DNA of 64,000 nucleotides, taken from NCBI RefSeq assembly GCF_016919385.1, contig NZ_CP070351.1, positions 2,976,001-3,040,000 on the forward strand, in the 5' to 3' direction. A model generated the notes under the pieces. The model worked only from the letters and a program-made list of their open reading frames with translations, made no database searches and was not told the DNA's origin. Both the position numbers and the translations under genes were made by a program. Source of the DNA: Gordonia sp. PDNC005. Lineage in GTDB: Bacteria > Actinomycetota > Actinomycetes > Mycobacteriales > Mycobacteriaceae. Shown one piece after another: positions 55,742 to 64,000 of this stretch (position 1 is the stretch's first letter; each line of letters opens with the position of its first letter).

Positions 55742-56800
55742 TCAAGGATTGACCAGAAGTTCGTGACACCTGCGGAGACGGTCCTCCCACCACTGCCTGC
55801 GGTCGGGTGACGCGAGCGGCGCGTCGTCCGAGGGTGCGACGCTCCGCAGTTCGACGGCGCCCTCGTGCACCCGGAACGGAACTGCAACGTCGCGCGTGAA
55901 CATCGCACCGGTCCCGAGCCCACATGCCCGGTGCAGGTTCGGCAACGCAGCGGCCGCGGCGACACCCGCGGACATCCCGACGGCCGTGTCGAGCGCACTG
56001 GACACCACGACGTCCATCGGCAGTCGAGCAGCCAACTTGATCAGGGAACGCATCCCACCAAGGGGCGCGACCTTGAGGACCGCGATGTCCGCCGCCCCAG
56101 CCTTCGCGACGCGCATCGGATCAGTCGACCGGCGGATCGACTCGTCGGCGGCGATCAACGCCGTGACCGACTTCCGTACCTGCGCCAACTCCTCGACCGT
56201 CTTGCACGGCTGCTCGACGTACTCGACGTCGCCGATGGCGGCGATGGCCTCGATCGCCTCCTCGACGGTCCACGCGCCGTTCGCGTCGATCCGCACCGTG
56301 GAGACGAGTTCCCGTGCGGCCGCGACCCGGTCGACGTCATCGGCAAGGGTCTGACCAGGCTCGGCGACCTTCACCTTCACCGTCGTCACCCCGGGGTAGC
56401 GCGCGATGATCGCTGCCACCTCATCGGCGGGGACTGCGGGCACGGTCGCGTTGACCGCCACGGTGTCGCGCAGCGGCTCGGGGGCACCCAGGAATGCCGC
56501 CTCGATTCCCGCCGCGAGCCACATTCTGGCCTCGGCGTCGTTGTACTCGGGGAACGGCGCGAACTCGCCCCAGCCCGCGGGCCCCTTGAACAGCAGTGCC
56601 TCACGGACTGTGATGCCGCGGAACTTCGTCCGCATCGGCAGGGAGACCACACGCGCGGTGTCGATCAGGTCGTCGGCCGTCGGCATCGACGGCGGAGGCG
56701 TGTCCTTCGGCTTCAACCGGAACGTCGGTGTCGGGTTGCGCTTGTCGGACGAGCCGAACAACGACTCCTTGTTCTTCCCTGAGGGCTGCGAGAACACCAT
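55742..56800 (-). CDS. menC: o-Succinylbenzoate synthase
   Basis: A 352-residue enolase-superfamily enzyme of menaquinone biosynthesis (dehydrates SHCHC to o-succinylbenzoate). The catalytic frame is complete: KVKV Lys (~TTVKVKVAEPG), metal ligands Asp in VRIDANGAW, Glu in YVEQPC, Asp in AADES, and Lys in VLKVAPLGG. The first ~40 residues are a non-conserved lead. I start at the ATG at 56800 with TACCCT 6 bases ahead (leaderless). Some relatives act as N-acylamino-acid racemases. Other men genes are not nearby. Confidence 0.87.
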   Translation of the reverse strand: MVFSQPSGKNKESLFGSSDKRNPTPTFRLKPKDTPPPSMPTADDLIDTARVVSLPMRTKFRGITVREALLFKGPAGWGEFAPFPEYNDAEARMWLAAGIEAAFLGAPEPLRDTVAVNATVPAVPADEVAAIIARYPGVTTVKVKVAEPGQTLADDVDRVAAARELVSTVRIDANGAWTVEEAIEAIAAIGDVEYVEQPCKTVEELAQVRKSVTALIAADESIRRSTDPMRVAKAGAADIAVLKVAPLGGMRSLIKLAARLPMDVVVSSALDTAVGMSAGVAAAAALPNLHRACGLGTGAMFTRDVAVPFRVHEGAVELRSVAPSDDAPLASPDRRQWWEDRLRRCHELLVNP

Positions 56801-56854
56801 GGGCCCAGGGTATCGATCAAGACCTCCACTGCTGCGAAGCGCGCATTTCAGCAC

Positions 56855-56886
56855 GTTTGAAACGAACTCTAGATTTTGTTTCAAAC
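56855..56886. promoter_or_regulatory. Inverted repeat operator before the DUF2236 oxygenase
   Basis: GTTTGAAAC and GTTTCAAAC form a perfect 9-bp inverted repeat with a 14-base spacer, ending 18 bases before the oxygenase start and just upstream of its -10 (TAGTGT). It is also 54 bases from the divergent menC start. It shares the GAAAC-N14-GTTYC design with 55682-55705. Confidence 0.7.
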
Positions 56887-56904
56887 TGGGGATAGTGTCT
56901 CGGC

Positions 56905-57822
56905 ATGACCTCAACCGACTTCGACACACACGTCCGCGAAGCCGAGCCCGCGCCGGTCGACGACGTCGACATCGACTCGCTCGAGCTCCGACTCGGCGCA
57001 GACTCACTGGTGTGGAAGTTCTACGGCGACGTTCGCGGCGTGCTCGGATTCCAGCGACTCGCCGGTACCGAGAACTGCATCGAGCAGCTCGCCCAGGGCG
57101 TTGAGGACCACTCAGTGATCTTCAACGATTTCATCGGTCGCGCCCAGCGCAGCGGGCCACCGATCATGCGGACCATCTACTCCGACGACCCGCACAAGTG
57201 GGGCCGGATGGTTCGCGACTTTCACCGGGACATCAAAGGCACGATCAGCGACGGCTCGCGGTACCACGCACTGAACCCGGAACTGTTCTACTGGGCACAC
57301 GCGACGTTCCTCGACCAGGCGCTCTTCATCACCGACACCTTCATCCGGCGACTCTCGTACGACGAGAAGCTGCAGATCTTCGAAGAGAGCAAGGTCTGGT
57401 ACCAGCTGTACGGAGTGTCTTCGCGGAGCCAACCGCAGACGTACGACGAGTTCGTCGACTACTGGAACTCGATGCTCGACAAGTTCGTGCCGACTCGAAC
57501 GATCGTCTACGCGACGGGCTACATCCGCAAAGGCGTTCCCGGACCGAAATGGATCCCGGCACCGGTGTGGCGGATAGCAAGCGCACCGCTCAACGGATTC
57601 ATTCGGACAGTCATCGTCGGAACACTCCCCCAGCAGATGCGGGACGTCTGCGAGCTGGCGTGGGACGAGCGGAAGCAGCGCAACTTCGATCGTTTCGCGG
57701 GGTTCATGCGGGCGATCAACCCGGTGGTCAACCGGCTCCCGCGGAAGTGGCTGTACCTGTCGTGGGCCAATGAGGGTTGGGATCGAGTCGGCGTCGACCC
57801 GCGCAAGCTTCACAACGGCTAG
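56905..57822 (+). CDS. DUF2236 oxygenase-family protein (MpaB/latex-clearing-like)
   Basis: A 305-residue protein of the DUF2236 family, which includes heme-containing oxygenases. The signature FHRDIKGTISDGSRYHALNPELFYWAHATFLD (~94-125) holds the conserved histidines thought to bind heme. The N-terminus has WKFYGDVRGVLGF. Substrate not predictable; perhaps a lipid or terpenoid. TAGTGT lies 6 bases before the ATG, so it is probably leaderless. Controlled by the inverted repeat just upstream. Confidence 0.85.
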   Translation: MTSTDFDTHVREAEPAPVDDVDIDSLELRLGADSLVWKFYGDVRGVLGFQRLAGTENCIEQLAQGVEDHSVIFNDFIGRAQRSGPPIMRTIYSDDPHKWGRMVRDFHRDIKGTISDGSRYHALNPELFYWAHATFLDQALFITDTFIRRLSYDEKLQIFEESKVWYQLYGVSSRSQPQTYDEFVDYWNSMLDKFVPTRTIVYATGYIRKGVPGPKWIPAPVWRIASAPLNGFIRTVIVGTLPQQMRDVCELAWDERKQRNFDRFAGFMRAINPVVNRLPRKWLYLSWANEGWDRVGVDPRKLHNG

Positions 57823-57902
57823 GACCAAAGATCGGGCCGCTCACCGAGCACCGACGGCATAGTGCCGACGAGCATCGATGAGCGGACCGACTTCAGGAAC
57901 CG

Positions 57903-58136
57903 TCAGCTGCAGCCGCCTCCATCACCGCCGCCTCCGCCGGAGTCGCCGCAGCTTCCGCCGTCGCCGCCCCAGCTGCTGCCGCCGTCACCACCCCAGCCCC
58001 AACCGCTTCCGGAGTCGGACGTCGTCCGACGCGCCCCCAGGCCGAACGACCGCCGCGGCCCGGCACGTCCCGCCGCGGCGCCGGCGATTGCGGCGAAGGC
58101 GAGGATCCCCATCACGACCAGCACCGAAACAAACAT
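57903..58136 (-). CDS. Small membrane protein with Gly/Cys-rich tail
   Basis: A 77-residue protein: one transmembrane helix (VSVLVVMGILAFAAIAGAAAG) followed by a low-complexity tail of Gly, Ser, Trp and Asp, ending GGGGGDGGGCS, with two Cys. Similar tails end actinobacterial TIGR04222-type membrane proteins. I start at the ATG at 58136, preceded by GAAGGTG. Function unknown. It faces the oxygenase gene convergently. Confidence 0.65.
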   Translation of the reverse strand: MFVSVLVVMGILAFAAIAGAAAGRAGPRRSFGLGARRTTSDSGSGWGWGGDGGSSWGGDGGSCGDSGGGGGDGGGCS

Positions 58137-58255
58137 CACACACCTTCTTTCTCCATGTCGGAAGCCGGGTGGCATCCGTCTGCCGTCATTGAATACGACG
58201 GATTGACCGCAGTACCTGAGGCGGAGGTGTGAATATCAAAACCCCAGTTCAGGGC

Positions 58256-58648
58256 TCAATTGTCGCTGACCAACTGAATGAGATTGCCGCACGTGTCATC
58301 GATGACGGCCACCGTGACGGGTCCCGATTCCAGCGGTTCGGTCACTACCGCGACGCCTGCAGCCACCAACTCGGCACAGGCCACCCGAACGTCGTCAACC
58401 TTGAACGACGCACACGGAATACCGTCCGCCACCAAGGCGGCCTGATAGGCCTGCGCGGCCGGATGTTCGTTCGGCTCGAGAAGCAGCTCCGGGCCGTCGG
58501 GGACGTCGCCGCTGACCACCGTGAGCCATCGGAACGCGCCCGCCGGGACATCGTTCTTCACGACGAAGCCCAAATTGTCGGTGTAGAAGGCCTCGGCCTT
58601 CGCCTGATCGTCGACGAAGACGCTTGTCAGTTCGATGCGCGCTTTCAT
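58256..58648 (-). CDS. VOC-superfamily (glyoxalase-like) protein
   Basis: A 130-residue protein with the two beta-alpha-beta-beta-beta units of the glyoxalase/bleomycin-resistance fold (LTSVFVDDQAKAEAFYTDNLGFVVKNDVP ... AVIDDTCGNLIQLV). The metal ligands of active enzymes are partly present (Glu in LLLEPNEHPA). Function is not assignable. Single gene on the minus strand. Confidence 0.88.
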   Translation of the reverse strand: MKARIELTSVFVDDQAKAEAFYTDNLGFVVKNDVPAGAFRWLTVVSGDVPDGPELLLEPNEHPAAQAYQAALVADGIPCASFKVDDVRVACAELVAAGVAVVTEPLESGPVTVAVIDDTCGNLIQLVSDN

Positions 58649-58723
58649 GATGCTCCATTCGAGTTGATCGGCCAGCGCCGTGAGATGACGCCGAGCGGGG
58701 ACGTGTCGAGAGTGTGGCGCACG

Positions 58724-59179
58724 TCAGAGGAGTCCCCGCGCATACTCGCGCGCTGCCGCGAGGTCGGTTTCCGACGGACGCCCCTTGTTGACACCGCCGA
58801 TCAAACCCAACGGCCCCATCGTGTCGAGACCACGGCAGTGGAACACCTCGTCCGCGACCGAGAAGCCGCGACTGGCCAGGAGATCACGCATGTTCGCCGT
58901 GTAACGCCGCAGCGGAGTCTCCGGCATCCCGCTGGTCGCGAATACGAACGCCCGGCCGCGATCGCGCTCCGGTAACGCTTCGACCCTGGCGACCAGTTCC
59001 GGCGCGAACGACATCCAGTAGATGCCCGATCCCCACCCCACCAAATCGGCCTGTTCGATGTCGGAGTCGGTGACCGTCTCAGGCGACACGACCTTCGCGT
59101 CCAACACCGACGCCATCGCGCCGGCGACGCGCATGGTGCTTCCGTTCGACTTGGACGTGCAGATGATTAGCGCAGTCAT
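58724..59179 (-). CDS. Flavodoxin-family protein
   Basis: A 151-residue flavodoxin-like protein. The N-terminal FMN phosphate loop is TALIICTSKSNGSTMRVAGAM; LVGWGSGIYWMSFAPEL and FVFATSGMPETPL fit flavodoxin loops. Start at the ATG at 59179; the frame to 59419 lies inside the hydrolase gene. It is 38 bases after the hydrolase on the same strand, so it may share the KstR-type control. Confidence 0.85.
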   Translation of the reverse strand: MTALIICTSKSNGSTMRVAGAMASVLDAKVVSPETVTDSDIEQADLVGWGSGIYWMSFAPELVARVEALPERDRGRAFVFATSGMPETPLRRYTANMRDLLASRGFSVADEVFHCRGLDTMGPLGLIGGVNKGRPSETDLAAAREYARGLL

Positions 59180-59217
59180 GACTCGATCGTCGCATCCAGG
59201 CAGCCGGACCGCCACCG

Positions 59218-59970
59218 TCAGACGTCGAGGTGCGCGACTGCCGCGCAGGCGAACTCGCGAGGGCGATCTCGATGAACGCTGTGTCCGGCGTCGATCGTCA
59301 TGAAGTCGCCTGCCGGGAGTGCGTAGGCGACGTCGCGAAGGTGCTGCGGTGGCAGGAAACTCCGCTGACCACCGGAGACCACCAGCGTCGGAGCCGTCAC
59401 CCTCGACAGCCCGCACCACCAGTCGGGTTCGGCAACGGCGAACGCATCGGTCACCGGACCGCCGAGCGCACGGTCGAATCGCAGGAAGGGCACCGGATTC
59501 CGCACCAAGGCGCCGACGCCGCGGATCCGTTCCCCGAAGGTCGCCGTAGGCGTGATCGCCTCTGCGAGATCGTCGGCGTCCCGCGGCATCGGTGGGACCT
59601 CCTCGAGCACCATCCTGCGCACTCGATCCGGCTCGGCCATCGCGTACCGGAGCGCCGTGTGCGCTCCGAGCGAGTGACCGACGAGGTCGACTTGCTGCGC
59701 CCCGATGTGGTCGATCACCGCACCGAGGTCGTCACGGAAGTCGCTGAGCAGATACGAGTCACTCCGACCGGTCAGCCCGTGACCACGGAGGTCGAAGCTC
59801 GCGACCGTCCGGCCGCGAGCACGCAGTTCGCGTGCCAGCGGCCGCCATGTCGACCGATCTCCGCCCATGCCGTGAACCATGACCACCGGGATCGACGGAT
59901 CGAGGGGCCCGGACACCGTCACGGCCAAGGGCGGCCGCCCGTGACCCGGCACCTGATGATCGACACGCAT
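59218..59970 (-). CDS. Alpha/beta hydrolase
   Basis: A 250-residue alpha/beta hydrolase. Oxyanion loop MVHGMGGDRSTW, nucleophile elbow GHSLGA (Ser ~98), and C-terminal catalytic His in DAGHSVHRDRP; an Asp is available in the preceding strand region. Lactonase or esterase activity is possible. The -10 element TAGGCT lies 6 bases from the ATG and is covered by a KstR-type operator, so a role in sterol or lipid breakdown is suggested. Confidence 0.87.
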   Translation of the reverse strand: MRVDHQVPGHGRPPLAVTVSGPLDPSIPVVMVHGMGGDRSTWRPLARELRARGRTVASFDLRGHGLTGRSDSYLLSDFRDDLGAVIDHIGAQQVDLVGHSLGAHTALRYAMAEPDRVRRMVLEEVPPMPRDADDLAEAITPTATFGERIRGVGALVRNPVPFLRFDRALGGPVTDAFAVAEPDWWCGLSRVTAPTLVVSGGQRSFLPPQHLRDVAYALPAGDFMTIDAGHSVHRDRPREFACAAVAHLDV

Positions 59971-59980
59971 TCTTCAAGCC

Positions 59981-59994
59981 TAGAACCCGTTCGA
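59981..59994. promoter_or_regulatory. KstR-type operator before the alpha/beta hydrolase
   Basis: TAGAACCCGTTCGA fits TNNAACNNGTTNNA. It lies 11-24 bases before the hydrolase start and overlaps its probable -10 (TAGGCT on the minus strand). It is also 31 bases upstream of the divergent EamA gene. Confidence 0.68.
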
Positions 59995-60025
59995 ACGACA
60001 AGACATCTCGGCATATACTGAGTCA

Positions 60026-60970
60026 ATGCTCAGTTCCGCATCTCGCCTGACAGCAGGCCTGGCGTTCGCCGTCGTCTCGGCCTGTTCGTTCGGACTCTCG
60101 GGATCGATGGCGCGCAGCCTGCTCGACACCGGCTGGACCGCAGGCGCCGCGGTGACCTTGCGCATCACGATCGGCGCAGTGGCTCTGATGATCCCCGCTG
60201 CCGTCGCCATGCGGGGACGTTGGACCGCCCTGCGCGAGCCCCGGGTGATCGGATCCCTCACCGGCTATGGCATCCTGGCCGTCGCGGTGCCGCAGCTCTG
60301 CTACTTCTACGCCGTCCAAACACTGCAGGTCGGCGTTGCACTGCTCATCGAGTACACGGCCCCGGTGGTGGTGATCGCATGGATGTGGATCCGGCATCGA
60401 CAACGCCCGACCCTGCTCACTTTCGTCGGCGCGGTCGTCGCCGCGGCTGGGCTGACGCTCGTCCTCCAGATCTTCGGGTCCGTGTCGCTCGACGCCGCAG
60501 GCGTCGCCTGGGCGCTCGGGGCGATGGTCGGCGCCGCAGGCTACTTCGTGATGTCGGGGAACTCGGCATCGGAGATCCCCGGCATCGCGATGGCTGCGGG
60601 TGGACTGTTGTCGGCTGCCGTCATGCTCGGACTGTCCGGCGCAGTCGGCGTCCTCCCGATGTCGATGTCCACCGACGACGTCCAGCTGGCCGGTAACACC
60701 ACTCCGTGGTGGGTGCCGATGGCGATCCTCGGCCTGGTGACCGCGGCCCTCGCTTACGCGACCGGCATCGCCGCCACCCGGCGCCTGGGTCCGCGTCTCG
60801 CGTCCTTCGTTGCGCTCGCCGAAGTCCTCGCCGCGATCGTCGCCGCCTGGATGTTCCTCGGCGAGGTCCCCGCCGCCATCCAGCTGGCGGGCGGCGCACT
60901 CATCGTCGCCGGTGTTGTGGTCGTGAAACTCGGCGAGCGGCCCGGCGAACCGGAGTCGGTCCCGGTCTAG
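60026..60970 (+). CDS. EamA/DMT-family transporter
   Basis: A 314-residue membrane protein with ten hydrophobic segments, built from two EamA repeats (~12-140 and ~155-305). RhaT/RarD-like exporters of this group move amino acids or other small metabolites. A TATACT element lies 6 bases before the ATG, so the gene is leaderless. Its stop (TAG within GTCTAGAC) overlaps the stop of the convergent gene. Confidence 0.9.
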   Translation: MLSSASRLTAGLAFAVVSACSFGLSGSMARSLLDTGWTAGAAVTLRITIGAVALMIPAAVAMRGRWTALREPRVIGSLTGYGILAVAVPQLCYFYAVQTLQVGVALLIEYTAPVVVIAWMWIRHRQRPTLLTFVGAVVAAAGLTLVLQIFGSVSLDAAGVAWALGAMVGAAGYFVMSGNSASEIPGIAMAAGGLLSAAVMLGLSGAVGVLPMSMSTDDVQLAGNTTPWWVPMAILGLVTAALAYATGIAATRRLGPRLASFVALAEVLAAIVAAWMFLGEVPAAIQLAGGALIVAGVVVVKLGERPGEPESVPV

Positions 60971-61779
60971 ACCGCGTCGATCGCCTTCGCTCGCAGTCGT
61001 TCGTACTCCTCGCGGGTGATGCGGCCGCCGGAGAAGAGCGAATCCAGCTCGGTTAGGCGTTGCGTGAGAGTCCTGGTGTCAGCCTGCGGAGTCGACGGCG
61101 ACGGCACGACAGTCGGGGCATCACCGTACCGGTGGACGATCGCCATCACTTCGTCGCGGACTGCGGGATTGCTTCGGACGTCGATCATCGAGTTCAACGC
61201 GATGCCGTTGCGTCGGAGGACATCGACGATCTGCACCAGCGCCTCGGCGTTGCCGGTCAGATCATATGTGCGGCCGTCTGCGCTCGATTCGAACTTCGCG
61301 GGCATGGTTCCCGTGTACAGGCCAGTCGCGTCCCAGTCGATCGACGCGCTCGCGCCGTCATCGCCGACGAACACTCCGAGCACACCCTTTGCGATGGCGC
61401 CCGATGCGATCACGGGCAGAGCTGCCGACACCTCGGTGGTGAATTCAGAGACCCGCGGTCCGGTGACCCGCAGGGTGAACTTCACGACGCGTCGATCGTT
61501 GATCAGCATCCCCGTCTCGTGCATGCCGACGATGTGCCCCAGGCCCGGGACTCCCGACGCCTGCAGGACGCTGGTCCGTGCAGCGCTGCCCACCGTGAAA
61601 CGCGCAAACACGTACGCGGCGATGACATCGACGGCCGTCCAGCCGATGCCGTTCCACAGCATCCACGACGGACCCTCATCCCCCATCAAGAAGTAGATGA
61701 TCAGAAACGCAGGTCCGACGGCTCCGGCGACGAGCATGAAAGCCAACGACTTGAGGAAAACTCTCAGGAACGGCGACAT
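60967..61779 (-). CDS. Membrane protein with C-terminal SHOCT domain
   Basis: A 270-residue protein. Two N-terminal transmembrane helices (~8-32 and ~42-60) are followed by a soluble region and a C-terminal SHOCT motif (TQRLTELDSLFSGGRITREEYERLRAKAI). SHOCT is a short C-terminal domain thought to bind nucleic acid or oligomerise. I start at the ATG at 61779 with TACACT 6 bases upstream (leaderless). Function unknown. Confidence 0.8.
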   Translation of the reverse strand: MSPFLRVFLKSLAFMLVAGAVGPAFLIIYFLMGDEGPSWMLWNGIGWTAVDVIAAYVFARFTVGSAARTSVLQASGVPGLGHIVGMHETGMLINDRRVVKFTLRVTGPRVSEFTTEVSAALPVIASGAIAKGVLGVFVGDDGASASIDWDATGLYTGTMPAKFESSADGRTYDLTGNAEALVQIVDVLRRNGIALNSMIDVRSNPAVRDEVMAIVHRYGDAPTVVPSPSTPQADTRTLTQRLTELDSLFSGGRITREEYERLRAKAIDAV

Positions 61780-61801
61780 CGTCAAAGTGTAGAACAGCAG
61801 A

Positions 61802-61833
61802 AACCCCGCCCCGACCGAAGTCGAAGCGGGGTT
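61802..61833 (-). terminator. Second hairpin downstream of tuf
   Basis: AACCCCGC pairs with GCGGGGTT around a 16-base loop. It lies between the tuf terminator and the SHOCT gene promoter; a weaker, back-up terminator on the minus strand. Confidence 0.55.
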
Positions 61834-61892
61834 CGGTGTTGCTGACGCTACGTCAGAACAAGATCAGACAATCACTTGACGATCCGTGATGT

Positions 61893-61936
61893 CCCGCTCG
61901 GCTCGTCAGAATCTCTTCCGATCAGGGCCGAGCGGG
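61893..61936 (-). terminator. tuf terminator hairpin
   Basis: CCCGCTCGGC and its complement form a 10-bp stem just 6 bases after the tuf stop codon, with a long 24-base loop. Likely the main end of the fusA-tuf transcript. Confidence 0.65.
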
Positions 61937-61942
61937 ATCGCA

Positions 61943-63133
61943 TCACTTGACGATCTTGGTGACGCGGCCGGCACCAACGGTGCGGCCACCCTCGCGGATA
62001 GCGAAACGCAGGCCCTCGTCCATGGCGACCGGCTGGATGAGCACAACGCTCATCTCGGTGTTGTCGCCCGGCATGACCATCTCGGTGCCCTCGGGGAGGG
62101 TCACGACGCCGGTCACGTCCGTGGTGCGGAAGTAGAACTGCGGGCGGTAGTTGTTGAAGAACGGGGTGTGGCGGCCACCCTCGTCCTTCGACAGGATGTA
62201 CGCCTGGCCCTCGAACTCGGTGTGCGGGGTCGTGGTGCCGGGGGCAACGATGACCTGGCCGCGCTCGACGTCCTCACGCTTCAGACCACGGAGCAGCAGA
62301 CCAGCGTTGTCGCCGGCCTGTGCCGAGTCGAGGAGCTTGTGGAACATCTCGATGCCGGTGACGGTGGTCTTCTGCGACTTCTCGCGGATACCAACGATCT
62401 CGACCTCAGCGTTGACGTTGATCTCGCCACGCTCGACACGACCGGTGACGACGGTGCCACGACCGGTGATCGTGAAGACGTCCTCGACGGGCATGAGGAA
62501 GGGCTTCTCGGTCTCGCGGACGGGGTCCGGAACCGACTCGTCGACAGCAGCCATCAGGTCCTGGATCGACTTGACCCACTTCTCGTCGCCCTCGAGCGCC
62601 TTCAGCGCCGAGATCGGAACGACCGGTGCGTCCTCGTCGAACTCCTGAGCGGCCAGCAGTTCGCGGACCTCCATCTCGACGAGTTCCATGATCTCCTCGT
62701 CGTCGACCATGTCGGCCTTGTTGAGTGCGACGAGGATGTAGGGAACGCCGACCTGGCGGGCCAGGAGGACGTGCTCACGGGTCTGCGGCATCGGGCCGTC
62801 AGTGGCTGCCACGACCAGGATCGCGCCGTCCATCTGGGCAGCACCGGTGATCATGTTCTTGATGTAGTCGGCGTGACCCGGAGCGTCGACGTGAGCGTAG
62901 TGACGCTTCTCCGTCTGGTACTCGACGTGGGAGATGTTGATCGTGATACCACGAGCCTTCTCCTCAGGCGCCTTGTCGATCTGATCGAAAGCGAAGCTCT
63001 CGTTCAGGTCCGGGTACTGGTCCGCCAGAACCTTGGTGATGGCAGCCGTGGTGGTGGTCTTGCCGTGGTCGACGTGACCGATGGTGCCGATGTTCACGTG
63101 CGGCTTGGTCCGCTCGAACTTCGCCTTCGCCAC
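61943..63133 (-). CDS. tuf: Translation elongation factor Tu
   Basis: A 396-residue EF-Tu, the GTPase that delivers aminoacyl-tRNA to the ribosome. GTP motifs GHVDHGKT (~19-26), [15 protein letters not shown] and SALKAL are intact. Normal length for actinobacteria. AGGAGGAC precedes the ATG. It lies 175 bases after fusA on the same strand. Confidence 0.99.
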   Translation of the reverse strand: MAKAKFERTKPHVNIGTIGHVDHGKTTTTAAITKVLADQYPDLNESFAFDQIDKAPEEKARGITINISHVEYQTEKRHYAHVDAPGHADYIKNMITGAAQMDGAILVVAATDGPMPQTREHVLLARQVGVPYILVALNKADMVDDEEIMELVEMEVRELLAAQEFDEDAPVVPISALKALEGDEKWVKSIQDLMAAVDESVPDPVRETEKPFLMPVEDVFTITGRGTVVTGRVERGEINVNAEVEIVGIREKSQKTTVTGIEMFHKLLDSAQAGDNAGLLLRGLKREDVERGQVIVAPGTTTPHTEFEGQAYILSKDEGGRHTPFFNNYRPQFYFRTTDVTGVVTLPEGTEMVMPGDNTEMSVVLIQPVAMDEGLRFAIREGGRTVGAGRVTKIVK

Positions 63134-63308
63134 TTTTTGTCCTCCTGGACTGTAAGAGTGCCGGGTGGTTCCCGACAGTCGTATGGGTTCTCCGCAGTGT
63201 GCGGAGAGGCTTTACTTGTCCCCCACCGGCGACGACAGGGCGTCGCCGGCGGAGATTTCTAGATCTTTCACGCCGAGGCGTGGTTCCGCCTAGACGGCAG
63301 ACGAGTGA
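63134..63308 (-). promoter_or_regulatory. fusA-tuf intergenic region with hairpin
   Basis: 175 bases. A small hairpin (CCGGCGAC 63226-63233 with GTCGCCGG 63242-63249) is the clearest structure, and CTCCGCA/TGCGGAG near 63190-63206 forms a second. Long enough to carry a separate tuf promoter, but I see no convincing -35/-10 pair. Confidence 0.45.
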
Positions 63309-64000
63309 CTACTCGCCTGTCGCCTTGGCGATGATCTCCTTCGACACGTTCGCCGGAACTTCAGCGTACGAGTCGAAAACCATGGAGTAGTTTGCACGGC
63401 CCTGAGTCTTCGACCGAAGGTCTCCGATGTAGCCGAACATCTCCGACAGCGGAACCTGAGCCTTGACGACTCGAGCACCGCTGCGCTCCTCCATGGCCTG
63501 GATCTGACCACGGCGGGAGTTCAGGTCGCCGATGACGTCGCCCATGTAGTCCTCCGGAGTCGTGACCTCAACGGCCATGATCGGCTCCAGAATGACGGGC
63601 TGCGCCATGCGTGCGGCTTCTTTCAAAGCCTGCGCACCGGCGATCTTGAAGGCCATCTCAGACGAGTCGACGTCGTGGTACTGACCGTCGATGAGACTGA
63701 ACTTCAGGTTGACCAGCGGGTAGCCGGCGAGAACGCCGTACTGCATCGCGTCCTGCGCACCGGCATCCACCGAAGGGATGTACTCACGCGGAACGCGGCC
63801 ACCGGTGACAGCGTTGTTGAACTCGTAGGTCGCGCCGTCTTCAGCGTCGACCAGCGGCTCAAGCTTGACGATGACCTTGGCGAACTGGCCCGAGCCACCC
63901 GTCTGCTTCTTGTGGGTGTACTCGTGCTTCTCGACGGTCTTGCGGATCGTCTCGCGGTACGCGACCTGCGGCTTGCCGACATTCGCCTCGACCTTGAACT
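63309..64000 (-). CDS. fusA: Translation elongation factor G (5' end outside window)
   Basis: The last ~230 residues of EF-G, in one open frame to the right edge. Domain IV is represented by [13 protein letters not shown] and [16 protein letters not shown], and domain V by [27 protein letters not shown] and [20 protein letters not shown]. It is the ribosomal translocase GTPase. Its place before tuf matches the usual str operon order (rpsL-rpsG-fusA-tuf). Confidence 0.98.
   Translation of the reverse strand, partial: FKVEANVGKPQVAYRETIRKTVEKHEYTHKKQTGGSGQFAKVIVKLEPLVDAEDGATYEFNNAVTGGRVPREYIPSVDAGAQDAMQYGVLAGYPLVNLKFSLIDGQYHDVDSSEMAFKIAGAQALKEAARMAQPVILEPIMAVEVTTPEDYMGDVIGDLNSRRGQIQAMEERSGARVVKAQVPLSEMFGYIGDLRSKTQGRANYSMVFDSYAEVPANVSKEIIAKATGE

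Noticed and set aside
61886..63262. A 458-residue plus-strand frame opposite tuf
   Set aside because: Antisense of EF-Tu; a well-known artefact of its codon usage.

Overview
The window is high-GC actinobacterial DNA of the mycolic-acid group (Mycobacteriales; a Gordonia-, Williamsia- or Rhodococcus-like genome is my best guess). The reasons are the mycofactocin gene set, KshB-type and Mce-associated proteins, KstR-type operators, Dsb/VKOR oxidative-folding genes, many apparently leaderless starts, and a tuf ... mft ... rpsJ gene order like that of Mycobacterium tuberculosis (Rv0685 to Rv0700, here inverted). No tRNA, rRNA, insertion sequence, phage gene or CRISPR array was seen.

Layout: (1) 1-20.3 kb, minus strand: an accessory biosynthetic locus. 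It holds a three-gene Drr-like ABC exporter followed by two giant non-ribosomal peptide synthetases; the second runs off the left edge. (2) 20.7-26.0 kb, minus strand: the complete S10 ribosomal protein operon (rpsJ to rpsQ), closed by a strong terminator that separates it from the NRPS locus. (3) 26.4-31.2 kb: an AbiEi/endonuclease-like protein, a methyltransferase, a hotdog thioesterase, and a DsbA-DsbA-VKOR set for disulfide formation outside the membrane. (4) 31.2-46.9 kb: the mycofactocin locus in two blocks. mftEFG (31.2-34.5) and mftABCD with divergent mftR (43.1-46.9) are separated by a methylacyl-CoA racemase, a mycofactocin-type SDR, a PucR regulator, an operon of two unknown envelope proteins, and two Ser/Thr kinases, one of them frameshifted. 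(5) 47-60 kb: a redox and lipid/sterol-like region with a KshB-type reductase, a ferredoxin reductase, four Mce-associated membrane proteins, an SDR, a TetR regulator, a P450, menC, a DUF2236 oxygenase, VOC, flavodoxin and hydrolase genes. (6) 60-64 kb: an EamA transporter, a SHOCT protein, tuf and the 3' end of fusA.

How the genes fit together: MftA is a 30-residue precursor matured by MftB/C, E, D and F into the redox cofactor mycofactocin. The SDR at 35.9 kb is of the class that uses it, and MftG reoxidises it. Five perfect matches to the KstR half-site pattern TNNAACNNGTTNNA lie in front of the SDR, the unknown envelope operon, kshB, the ferredoxin reductase and a hydrolase. This suggests that much of the mycofactocin neighbourhood is under sterol-responsive control. 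A second operator type, GAAAC-N14-GTTYC, lies before both the P450-TetR-SDR operon and the DUF2236 oxygenase.

The most novel-looking items are the KstR-box-controlled pair of unknown envelope genes (38.0-40.2 kb), the NRPS split between a C and an A domain with matching pseudo-A tails, and the Mam-only cluster embedded between P450 and ferredoxin reductase genes.
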